Assembly: GCA_036362985.1 (NCBI GenBank)
Contig: JAYGXS010000010.1
Location: 13,829,661 to 13,893,660 of the forward strand
Length of the DNA: 64,000 bases
DNA from: Ligula intestinalis
Lineage: Eukaryota; Platyhelminthes; Cestoda; Diphyllobothriidea; Diphyllobothriidae
Direction of reading: 5' to 3'
This document shows positions 25,901-37,900 of the stretch, piece by piece. The notes below the pieces were generated by a model. It saw only the letters and a list, made by a program, of their open reading frames with translations, was not told the origin of the DNA and made no database searches. A program made the position numbers and the translations under genes. How positions within the stretch are numbered: position 1 is the stretch's first letter; each line of letters begins with the position of its first letter.

Positions 25901-28900
25901 AGCATGCGTATTTATCATTGATTTTGACTGTTCAGCGATGATACCCATGTAAGCATTAAGGAAGTCAAGTTAAGCGAACGAACGTTTTCGATTAATTCAT
26001 CATCAGGCCATACAGTAATATAAGGGAGGGTAGAGTTAACGAAAGTTTTTGGCAAACCAATCAGTAGAAACAAGGGGGATCAAGGGGATCAGATTCTAGT
26101 CTTAATTGGGGACAGAGAAAGGGGGGTGGGGGGAGAGGGGAAGGGGAAGGAGTCAGACAATTAGTTAATGTCATCCAGTGGTCCTTGTCTCGGGTTTTGT
26201 TGGGTTGTGTGAGGACGCAAGGTGTCAACGTCTTGAGACTGTGTCGGTGGCCTTTGGATGCTTGATGCCGCTGTCTCATCATTGTTTCGCGACGTAGTAA
26301 GAGGCGTGAGGGCGAATGTTGAAAAGGCTTTTGGCCACGGGAGCCTTAGGGCCGCTACAAATGCTTTCTGCGCACATAAAATTGGGTTTGTGAGGCGAAT
26401 GGCGACTGCTTCTGCCGTCGCAAGTATCCGCTGACGCAGGAACTTAGAGTGTTTAGCCGGAACTTTATAGACGACTCTAAATGCTTAACACTCTAAGTTC
26501 CTGCGTCAGCGGATACTTGCGACGGCAGAAGCAGTCGCCATTCGATTTTGACTGTCTTTATGAATTCAGATGGAGAGCGTAAATGAAAAACATATTTCTT
26601 GTACTGGTCGAACTGTCGTGTGTGTGTGTGTTGGGGGGGGGGGAGGGTGCGAGGGTGATTCACTGTGCTTCTGACATGGACGCCGATTCAGTTTTAGTGA
26701 AGCTGTGAAGCCGAAAGAATCTCAGTCCATTGTCTCAAAACATGACTGTTGTGCATCCTGGGAGAACACAGACCTCACAATGCGGACAAATGGAAGACTC
26801 AAGGCATTAATTCAATACAAAGGGACATTTGTATATTACTCACAGACATAGAAGTAGTTGGGGAAAGTAGGGACTTTACACGCGAGAATTCAGCCACTCG
26901 CTTACTTGTATTTGGTTCGATCATGATCATGCCTGATCCAGCTGGTCTCGGCGATCTCACGTATTGCACCTCCTTAGGCGGGACGATTTGCGGCAGCGGG
27001 TCTGAACAGCTTAACTCACCCTCTTCTCCAGCGACAGAGAGCGAATTCCGAAGCTCCAAGAGCAGCTCTAATGTCTTGACGGACTGCGTCGAGCCAGGTT
27101 TTGAGTGCACCTCCTCTTCAACTCCCCAAGGTGGGCTCCGGCGCCGAATCAAGGGCAATACAGTGGAGTCCGGTAAATGTGGACATCTCCGTTCCAGGCC
27201 AACTGTCCATATTAACCGGTTGTTCACATTAAGTGAACTGACCCCAAACCAGTCGTTTCTGCGTATAAAAAACAGAATTTTGCATCTGAATGAAGTTTTG
27301 TTGAAAGAACATGCTCAGTTTTGATTGCTTTGGTGGAAACTTTTCTCTTAAAGCTCTTCTAAAGTTCTTTATCACAGTGTCGAAATTCTCCGCATCAAAA
27401 CCTTGTTGTCGATGCCCCGTTTCGAGTACGGCCAATGCCGCCCTCATTTCTTTTGATGAGCCTGGGGGCTCGACTTCTTCGTCTTCCACTTCAGACTCTT
27501 CTTCCTGCTCGTCTGGTACCTTCTTTGCATCTGCAACTGCTTCGGCGAGTTCGCTTGTCACCTCCTCCAGTGTTGCCTCCTCGGCGACTTCGGCATCGTC
27601 GTCGATTGAAACCCACTCTAGAAAACTCTCGATCCTGTCCTCTGTCACGTCTTCTGGGATCGAAATCGCGACTTCATTCTCTGCAACTTCCTCTTCAGTA
27701 GTGACGAAGCCCTCTTTCCTCCAGCAATTTACGATTGTCTCCGACTTCACCTTTTTCCACGAAGTGCTCAACATCTCCATGGCCTGAAGAACGTCAATCT
27801 TCTTCACAACGTTGTGAGCCAAACGCATGCCAGTCTCATCGTCTTCCACTAGGTCTTGGATGATCTGCAAAATCTCTCGCCGGATCGCGGTCCGAAAGAA
27901 GGCTTAAAGAGATCGAATGATGCCCTGATCACAGGGTTGCAGAACTGAAGTTGTGTTGGGTGGCAAAAATCGAAGTGTGATGTTCCTCAGTCCTTCGACT
28001 CGAGTGTGGGCACTGCAGTTATCTGCCAACAGAAGGATCTTGCGCTTCTGGCGCCCCATTTCGAAGTCAAGTTCTCGTAAGAAATTTTCCCACAGCCCAG
28101 ACGTCATCCATGCGTTCTTCCCGAATGCGTAATGCACTCTCGATGGAATGTTCTTTCCTTTTAAGCACCTTGGCTGCTTTGATTTCCCGATCACAAGAAG
28201 TGGCAGTTTTTCTCCTTCCAGACTGCACGTAACCAGAGCGGTGATTCTGTCCTTCGCCGTTTTGAATCCCTTTGCCGACTTCTGGGTCAGGTACGTTGAG
28301 TCTGGAAGTGCCCGAAAATAAATTGCTGTCTCGTCAGTGTTGAAGACATCCTTGGGTTGAAACTGCTTCAACAGGTCAGGCCAATCTTTCTTGAGGAAAT
28401 CATCAGCTCTGGAGGTGTCGGCTTCTGCTGCCTCACCACGCAGAGTCGCAAAGACGAGTCCATTCCTCTTCTTCCACCTCGCAAAACACCCTACGGTGGG
28501 AGTAAAGTTGACTCCCGCTACTTCTGCAATTTTCGCAGCCTTCTCCATAAGCAGCGGACCATTGAGAGGGATGTAACGATCGTGTGCCCAATGATAAAAC
28601 TGCAAAATTGCTGCCTCGATATCCTTGTCCTTTCCATATCTATTGCGTTTCTGTGCTGGGCCTTGTTCATCTTCTGAAGCCTCACGACGAAGTTCCGCCT
28701 CTTTTTTCACCAATTTTCCCAACATCGACTTGGAAACTCCAAGCTGGTCGGCTGCCTCTCGAAGACCAATTCGGGGTGACTGCTTCTTAAGGTCATGGAA
28801 CTTGTCCAAAACACCCAGTTTCTCTGTTGGTGTTCGATCCTTTCGCTTCCCCATCTGGGAAAGAAGGGAAAGAAAGATTGCAGAAGTCGAAAAACGACAG

Positions 28901-31900
28901 TCAAAAGCACTTCACTTTCTCGTGATCAGCCTCCACACGTACACAACCACAGGCAAACCAACAGAAAAGCTTTGTGTACTGTTCATCTGAAGCAAAACTT
29001 TCAGAACAGGACGCGGGAATTCCCCGCTGCGGGTGATTTGGACTGGATTTTTGACAAAATCTGTGGGAAAGCAGATAAAGGAGACAAGGGTGAGGATACG
29101 GGGGCAGGGCAGGGGGAGTGGGAATAGCCTAGATGACGTATTGGCGGCCTCCTTCGACAACTGCACCTCCCAACTGTGGCGAACAGGACGCGGGAATTCC
29201 CCGCCGCGGGCGATTTGAACTGGTTTTTTGACAAAATCTGTGGGTCGACCGACCGGTTGACCGCTTGGTGCTGTCCAGATTAAGCGGTATCTGTCCAGAT
29301 TAACCGGAGGATTTTACTATGGAGCAATTCCGTTACTGGCCAACTGTCCACATTAACCGGACTCCACTGTATAACAAACCTCGGGGGGCGAGGGACGTAA
29401 AAGGTGTGCAAATCCCTTCACGATTTCCTGAGATATATCCTCGCGATATTGTTTTAGCGAGTCCAGACTGCCTTATGCGAGCTGAAGTCGGTGTACTTCA
29501 CGGGCAGTATGTTCCTCAGTCAGCAGTGGTTAAAAACACCCAGTCTTCTCTCAGCTTCAATACACAAAGCCTAGCATTTTCAACCGTATGGGCGGACTGA
29601 CCGGACGGATGCACGGCACATATAGATCATCTTGACGATGGAAGAGTCACGTTGGATCTATAGGCGCTCTTGAAGGCTTGAGAAAACCTGACAAGCAAAA
29701 TCAATTCTAGAGACAATGTCGTTCTCACTTCGTCCATTCGACAACAACCTCTTTCCGAGGTATTTTAAACGGTCCACTTCTTCAAGTTGACGCCCATTTA
29801 ATTCTTAGAAGTGCCTCATCCTGGGCAGGGATGCGGCATGAAGACAGCCTGGTCTTCACAGCCTTTATGAATAAGCCGACCGCAGTAGCGATGTCACTCA
29901 CCCGTGACACCGCAGACTGTAGCCAACCAAGTTTGGGGCTAGCATGGCGATGTCATCAGCGTAGTCGGTCAACTGGCGTCCACCCTTCCCAGAATCCTTG
30001 CAGTTGCGTATTTGAACTGAAGGGACCACAGGATGCAACCGTATATCGAACGATTTGGAATGCTTTTAATGGACGAGAACTCGTGCAGTGGTGGAGCGTA
30101 TCAGAGTAAACTGTGGGAATATATGAGGCTGAAAGTACGCGCTACGTCAACCAACTACTTTCGGTACGCTCTTATTGTTGACATATAATTACCTACACTC
30201 AATGAAGGCTCCAAATACCATGCGTCGCCTCGCATCTCTTGTGCAGCTAAAGTACTTTGATGGACGGTGTGTAAAGAGTATATATAATATGGTTTCAGCG
30301 AATAAAATCTATCAGGAAGTAAACAGTGGGATCGCGTCAATATTCGAGTCAACGTCACGAGGGTCATCTTGAGGGAACCATACTTTACAGTGGCTGTGGC
30401 GCCTAAGTGGCTGGGTTGAGCACAACAATGAAACAGTAGGGAAGCTCTAGCAGCCACTCCAGTGCCCTTTTCCCCGACAAGCTTACTAAGCAGCAAGCGA
30501 TCCGCCAAAGCATGGCAGCCCCTCAGGTTTGGCCTCAGCTTAGTCACGGTAGCGCTTGCAGACAACACTATCTTACATGCATCGGTCAGTCTGTTTCGTC
30601 ACCCGTGACAAGTACTTAAACATAACTGCGCTGTTCCCATGCTCTCCCGTACGGACGCATAGGTAACTCAGACAAAAGCAGCCAAACAGTCCATCCACGG
30701 CAACAATAAATCGCTCCCAACAATTGATTGCCTTTTCCCATTAGACGGAATAATTTAAGTGATTGCGGTCACAGTAGATCGCTCGTCCTTGACTGCAACA
30801 AGGTCAATCAAACGAGCAAACAACGAGGCACGCCTAAACAGTTTTTACATACGTCGGCAGGTTCGGCAGAATATTTACATATTTCAAGGAACGCTTTTTG
30901 TGAGAAATGCTAAGCACAGCGACGGATGATAGCTACCTTCGGTCGAATCTTCAAGCTGACACCGGACTCGATTCGAGTTCCTTTGTTAGCAGGACGCGTG
31001 AGAGGTGTTGTGTACATCCCAAGGCTCCCAAACGGACCGCGTGATAGATGCCCTGGACCAACACAGGGGCCAGATCAGGGTTCGGCAGGCGTTATTCGGT
31101 TTGCGCGCAGGTAACAAAGTCCGAACACGGGGGGGAGGGTATACTGGCACGCACAGGGGTTTCTTCGGCCGCGCCAACCACATGAGTGCGATCCCGCCTC
31201 CGGTCGTCTTGACTACGTCTTGACACCGGGGTCAGGTAGGTGAGAGACGGGAGAGTGCGGTAGATGCAGCGCAAGTCAGTTATCACTTAAAACTAATTCC
31301 CGTGCTATTCACTGTCTTTGCACCATCCTGTTGTGAAGCATAAGATGGACATCGGCAAAATCGACGGTCGAATGATCACGTCTCTTGGCACAGAAACCGT
31401 GGTTAACAAATTCAGTTCCTCAAGAGATTAGGAATGGAAACCCTAACGTGCTGCGGCACCGGCCACCACAGTGGTTAACCACAAGAAACCCCCTCCAGCA
31501 GGAAGGAGTAAAAAGTCCTTCACTGATTACAAAAATGCTCGCCACGAGCAGGATTTGAACCTGCGCGGGGAAACTCCATTAGATTTCGAGTCCAACGCCT
31601 TAACCACTCGGCCATTGTGACGCGCCGTGTGATATCAAAAATTGTCAACGTGACGCGATGGAAGCGCCCATTCAAGCCCACAAAAGCGTCGATCCGAGGA
31701 CACCCTAATCAGCTGGGTTTGCGACTACAATATCATGAACATGACGCCTGCTAGGGTTGAGACTAAAATTATAATTTTGCGGTTTTCTTTCGATCTGGAA
31801 ACAGTGTTCGACGTTGTCATTGTCTGACGGCAGACATCAGAGGGTTATTTTAAATCCACCGCAGCACATCATTTGCGCTTGCTTCCGTTTATCTCGAACA

Positions 31901-34900
31901 TTAAAAAGTCGCCGCACAGCGCCTCTCTCTAGTTTGGATGATTAAAATCCCCTCCAGGAGTTCTGTTTACGAATTATCAGACACAAAGCAAAGAGTATGT
32001 GTGCATTTCTAGTAGGCTTTGTGATAGGAAAACTTATGGGCTGTCTTATGGACGTAACTTTGAATAGTCTAGTCCCATGCTAAATGATGTCGCAAAACGC
32101 CTTACGGAAGTAGAATTTTGGCTGCCTAAACAAAGCAAACCTTTCTTGCGACACCCATGCACTAACAGCAACATTTTTAAAGGTTATTTTCCTGAAATTC
32201 AGCCCATAAATTAGCTAGTTAGCTTAAAAAGAGGCATGAAAAAAATGCACTCAAACACACTGAATGGTTTAATTTCAATTTCATACGAGCGAAGAGGTTC
32301 CGTTGAAACTATTTAATCCCTGCTTAGAGTAGAATGGTTTGTCCATTGAATTTAATTGCTTACCTACTCTAGATTAGTCTAAGCTATCAGATTCTTCAAG
32401 TCCCGTCGATTGAAATAATTTCCTACTTGAACTTTGATTTTGTAAGTTCGATACGTTCGACAGGAACCTTCGATTCCGTAGGTAGCTGTCTTCTGGAATC
32501 TTCATTGTAGACGTACTGTCTGGGCTATTGGTATGCGTCAAACATGGGAGTTTACCAGGCGGACAAACTAATGGTCTGAACGCTTCCTGTTCCGCTTTAA
32601 AAAAAGCGCAATCATTACCTTATTTTTTTCATCGCCCTTAACGTTAAGCGCTTTTGAGTTCTCTAGTTGCTGCCTCGACCGCTGTTTTTCTAGAGGGCGG
32701 GCTTGCATTTACCTTTTTGCCGTTGCACGTGATTACTGTTGCAATGCTAAGTCGAAAAAACGTGATATTTAAACATGTGATGGTAATAAAAACGAATTTT
32801 CTGTAACTTGACTGCCGTTACTGAGAGCCTTTTTCATTCTCATGCATCTTTTCTGGGGCTCACTTTCCGTTTTTATTGTCCTCTGAAAAAACCACAAATT
32901 CTAACTTCTAACGATGTAATACCAGCTAGACCATGAGCTCAAAGCTCAACAGTTAGGACGTTCGCCCTGACGGGAGAGATCGCGAGTTCAAATCTCGGTG
33001 TGGCAGCAATTTCCGCGGCCATACTGGGGTTGGGTATCACTAGCCGATGACGCCTAGCAAGGTAGAAAAGGCCTCCCTAGTGTCCCCTGTCTTTACTGGT
33101 AATGTAGTTCTAACTTCGAAATGCATCTTGTGTACTTTGAAAATTGCTGCCGATACCACTTCGTCTCCGGTTTCTGCTTTGATGAATAAGGTCTTATAAA
33201 TTTTTTAGCTGTTTATCCATCGCAAACCCTAGCCGCAATTTGGGTGTTATCTTGCGATTATAATAGAAGATAGTTGTTAGTTCTAGAGATACTGAAGCTC
33301 TGTGAGTAGGGATCCCCTCGATATCTGATTGTTTTATATTTTCTCATGATTAAATCGGTTGCGTTTGTGAAAGTACTCAAGATGGTATTGCTGAGAGAAA
33401 AATAATGGAGCGTCTGACTCAATGATACACTGAATCTGGGTTAAAACCCTGGCTGCCTCACCTAACCCCCGCTTGGGAAGAGGATGTTTCTGCATTTGAA
33501 GACGTTCTTGTTTCCCTGTTGTCCTTGCCAGTATCGCTGTCTCCTCATTCTTGATTTCTCTCCACTGGGCGACTGTCAGTGTGGACTCTATTTTGGAGTT
33601 CTAATCCAAAGCAGAAATCACAGTGAATGGATGTGTTCGCTGCCTCTGTGACTGGATTCAGCTATACGCTTTTCACTTGGCCTGATTGCGAATGCACTTT
33701 CGCGCTAAGCCCATGTTTTTTCTTATCATAAATATACTGCCTACTTAACGTATAAAAGTAGACCAATATGTTTTATATTTCCATTTTAGTCTACGAAACT
33801 AAACAGAACCTCATCGAGACGCTACAGGAGACGCCAGCATCATATCCTTTTTTTGGAAGTACTGTCGCCTTTAAGTACAGTGATTGACCTCTCCTGCCTG
33901 CTAAGCAATCCATACAGTCTAGTCAGAAGCCTACTGTGTCTACCATCCCGTGCTCCGTATTGTGGCTGTCTGCTACTAATAAAGGGCAGCGCTCAACAGT
34001 TTTTCCTCTATCAACAGGCATTGTGTTTTTAGCATGCGCCGCTTTTGTCATCAGAATCTGCTGAACACAAATAACCACCCAGCGAATTAGATTGCCCAGC
34101 AGTTGGGTGCTTTCCCGCTGGTACGTGAATTTACCCTGCTGGAAAAAAAAACAGCCAGAAAGTAGATTTTTGCATGGGTTGAATAAAGCTGTGACGCTCA
34201 CCCTGTATTTCGAACTGTGTTGTGGTCCTGGACGCGAGGCAGTCGCTTTGACGCATCGGCAGCTGCACTTGTTGCCGCCCGGTTGTCTGCACGGAGCACT
34301 GTTCAGCAGAATCTTCCCACACAGTTACAACTTTGACCCGCTTGCGAACTGGCACTCAGAGCAATCGAGAAATATACCTCAGATAGATTTTCGTGTGAAG
34401 TCCACTTCACTTAGGTAGGAGAAAAGTTTTTTTTTCATGTCTCCAGAGCCCTTGGTTTGTTAATAGAACAGCTACTACAGTGGAATCTGTGGTCCAGTCG
34501 CTTCCATCTACTCCTGCCACTGAATCATGATGTAACTCTAAAAGGCAATATTTGTGTTTGACCACGGTTCCCATACCATAATCAGTCACACCTTATACTG
34601 CCGGGTACGTAAATTAAAACAAACCGGCTTGAGCGTACTCATGCCTTCGATTGTCGGCTAGCCCCTGTGTTGAGATCAGTGCCCCTACAACGAGCCGCTC
34701 GGTTAATGCGCTGGACCAGAGCGTGACAAGCATAATTGGCCGCCTGTGCGCCCAAAATAGATGCCCAGGCGCAGGCTCGCACAGCGCCAGCCACTTACGC
34801 CTGATCCCGCCTTTGGTCTTCTTAACTCTGCTTTGACACTGGACCCAGGTGGGTAATGCAGGAGAGGGTGTAGTAGAAGCAGCGCAAGTCGCCCTCCGTG

Positions 34901-37900
34901 CAGCCACCACGCTATGGAGCACACGGTCGACATCGTGGGAGACGAAGGTTTCGCTATAGTGTCGCCATCTACAAGTTGTTAACACAAAGGACCTTTACAA
35001 TAGCTTCTGTTCATATATATTATGCAGCTTGGCCTTGCTCGTTGGTAGTTGAGCTGTTTTAGCCCTAGGTTAAATATTCTGCCATGTCCAATAGTCATTT
35101 ATTACTTTCCTGCATGGGAATTGTCTTTGCACTTGCTGTCAATTTCGTTTGCGTGTTTGCGTATGTACTAACATTATTGCCACTACTATTATTCTTTGGC
35201 TGCGCATTCTCTTTCTTAACCAAAATGCATCTTTGCCGGTTACCCGCCACCTACGTTGGTTGAGATAGGTGTTGCCTTCTTCTCATTGCTTTCGGTCCTC
35301 GGATTGTCCTGCTTTCATCTATCAATTACCTGCCGGGAATTCACCACCCACGAAGACGTAAGTCGCTCCCCCCCCCCCTCCCCGCTGTGGGTGCAATTCG
35401 TTTTCCTCTGTCTGTACATATTTGTCTGCTTTATCATTGTCGGAGTTGTCGTAGGTAACAGTCATGCACCCTTGGGCGCAGAGATCTGGTTAATCCTAGG
35501 CTTGAATAGCCTCCTTCCGGAACGTTTGCTTTTTCTCCCTCTCCACATTAATTGACCGCTCGCTAATGTATAAAGGAGTCGTCACCCGCGTCAAGCGAAC
35601 TCCTCAAACTTACTGGTGGTTTGACTGTTATAGGTACCGATATCCACTTCTGCGCCAGGAAGTGGGCCGAGCCATGACTTGTGCAGTCTCTCTGCACCCA
35701 TCTCGTACCGATGACCCGGCGGAGTAAAGACGATCGCTGATGAACGTGAGTACAGTGGTTGAAAACACTCCCTGGCCCGTCTACGCTTGCCACGCACGGG
35801 CTGGTTCTCGATTCCATGCATACACAGCTTCACCGTGAGACACCTTACATTCCGTAGAAGCAAACGTGCACTTCGATCTCTAGTTTTGAGCAGAATCAAA
35901 TTGGCTACGATTTTTAGGATGTTGTCAGGAGCTTCGTGTTTACTGTGATGTATAGTGCGCCAATTTGCAGTCCGTCGACTGGGCATGACATTAGGCGTAC
36001 GAACTGAGGTGGCATGACCGCAGCTATTGCACAGCTTGATTAACGTATGGCGTGGGCCAACGCGCAGTAGAAGTCCGATCATCGCAAGCGACGACGTCTA
36101 CCGCCTACTCCGCCGCGTCAGCGAATTAATTTATAGTGAGTCGGCGACTTGCGCAGCATCTACACGCACTTTCTCATCCCCTATCAATTCTGCTTTGACA
36201 GTAAGAAAATGTCAGGACAAAATGGGTAGTGAGTGCAGTCGCTGGAATTGCTCATTTACCCATCTACTTGTGCCACACACGACCTGACCCCTAGTACATA
36301 TATCATACTCCCGTAAAGGCAGTTCAGATCGCTCATGGGAGGAGAGCGCTGTTAATGCCACAATAATAAGGAGCAATTGCAGTCCTGAAAAGGACCAAGT
36401 TGTTCCATCAGTTGACAACCTTCTAAGCCACGTTTCCGAGCTCGCAGTAATAGATTCCAGCGTGGCAACGCGTAGGTCTACCGTGAGGATAGATTCCTAA
36501 CTTCGGCCTTTCTTTTGCCTCTTTCGTTCTCCAGTCGACTTACTGGGGTTGGACTCACTGACGCCTGATGCAAAGTGAAGACTCCTGTGTAAGGCATTCT
36601 ACAGACATGTACGGCATGTAGTTATAGGTTTGAGCGAACTCTACGCTGCTCGGTGAACGCGTTCTGTAAGCCAACCTGATTCCTTTAGGATCCAGTGCAG
36701 CCTGTTGTGGGGGTCCGAAACATGCTTACTACAAATGGCTGCCTATGGAGACTGAAAATGTCACTTCTAGTTCATCTGTTGCCATCAAACAGTCAAGACC
36801 GTTGTCCTTTGTGTGTTCCTGAGAAATAATCTTACCAGTTTGTGCCTTATCTGATGTTCTTACCTCATCTACAGATTCGTGGCCTGCCGCGGCTACTAAA
36901 ACAGGCCAATCGGAAAAATCCCTTCTCACGAGGCAACTGTTGTCGAAACATGTGCTACGTTCTCTGTGGCCCAGCCCCACCCAGGTACATTTTTGCATCT
37001 CTCGAGTTCAAAAAGGTACTTTCAGGATAACCTATGATAGCCCTCTTTGGTATCGTTTGGGACCATTCTATAAATAGTGCTATTAAGAGTCTATGCTTTT
37101 ACTGCCTAAAAATTTGCGTCTGTGCGATGCTTTCAGTTTGGAAAAACCACTCCCCCTGTTTTTACAGTCCGGGCATTTATTTTGATTCACGAATTCTTTC
37201 TGTGCAGATTTTGTCGACTTGCAAACAGAATGCGGGCGTCCCGTTTTACCCCAAATCCCCGCTTCAGAGCCCTCGTGCATCTTTAAAGAGGTTCCAGACA
37301 TTCCTGACCCATTTGCTTTCTTTAGGCAACCCCCTTGTAATCTGATCTTATACGATCCAAATGCCCTTTACTTCGTCATCATTCAACCAGACTAGATCAG
37401 TAAACGCTATTCCCGCCGCTGATGTTGTATATTCTTAATCGCTCCTGGCAAATAATTGGCCGTAAAATTAGATTTAAAAAAAGGAGCGTCGGGCTAAATA
37501 ACTACTCTTTCATAAGTTCTAGCGTCAGGTCCTTTTAGTCCGGAATCAGCAATAGCTCCTTTTCCTGTCTGTGGGTAATTCAGTTGACTCACTTGGGACA
37601 AAATTCGGTACCTTGATAGGAGTCGAATTAACGATGGCAAGGAAAAGGTTTGAGTACAGCCAACGCTCTAACAATCTGAGCTACAAGGCTCTACCGGGAG
37701 CCGCGGCTTTCCTCACATTTAAGACAACTTACCCATCCAACCTTCTTCAACGTAGGAAATCCACCAATTCTAGCACAGTAAGCTTACTACCTAAACACAA
37801 TTTCCTTGGCAATCAATCAAGAATCCGGCAGATGACTACCAAGCGTGCTTCTTGATTGGGTAGGGCTTGCTTGTGTGCTCCTGACAGTTCATGACAGGAG

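Larger units (their letters stand above)
27161..29369 (-). mobile_element. Tigger-type (pogo family) DNA transposon with TIRs and TA duplication
   Basis: Terminal inverted repeats begin CAGTGGAGTCCGG at 27161 and end CCGGACTCCACTG at 29369; about 25 bases match with one or two differences. TA flanks both ends (27159-27160 and 29370-29371), the expected target duplication. Near the 5' end of the transposase, two 64-bp direct repeats (29004-29067 and 29181-29244) and further GGTTAAT-like subterminal repeats occur. The element interrupts an RTE LINE. Confidence 0.93.
23279..33789 (+). other. Intron 3 of the palmitoyltransferase gene
   Basis: A 10.5-kb intron holding two SINEs, a family A repeat with an assembly gap, a Penelope fragment with a hairpin, an RTE LINE interrupted by Tigger, another family A copy, an antisense tRNA-Ser gene and a SINE. 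Nothing recognised at 31625-32925 or 33085-33780. Confidence 0.75.

Noticed and set aside
27311..27787. Ser-rich plus-strand frame opposite the Tigger transposase
   Set aside because: Mirror of the acidic tail of the transposase on the other strand.
35591..36082. Minus-strand 163-codon open frame overlapping the intron 5 region
   Set aside because: No motif and overlapped by plus-strand frames; likely chance or a decayed repeat.
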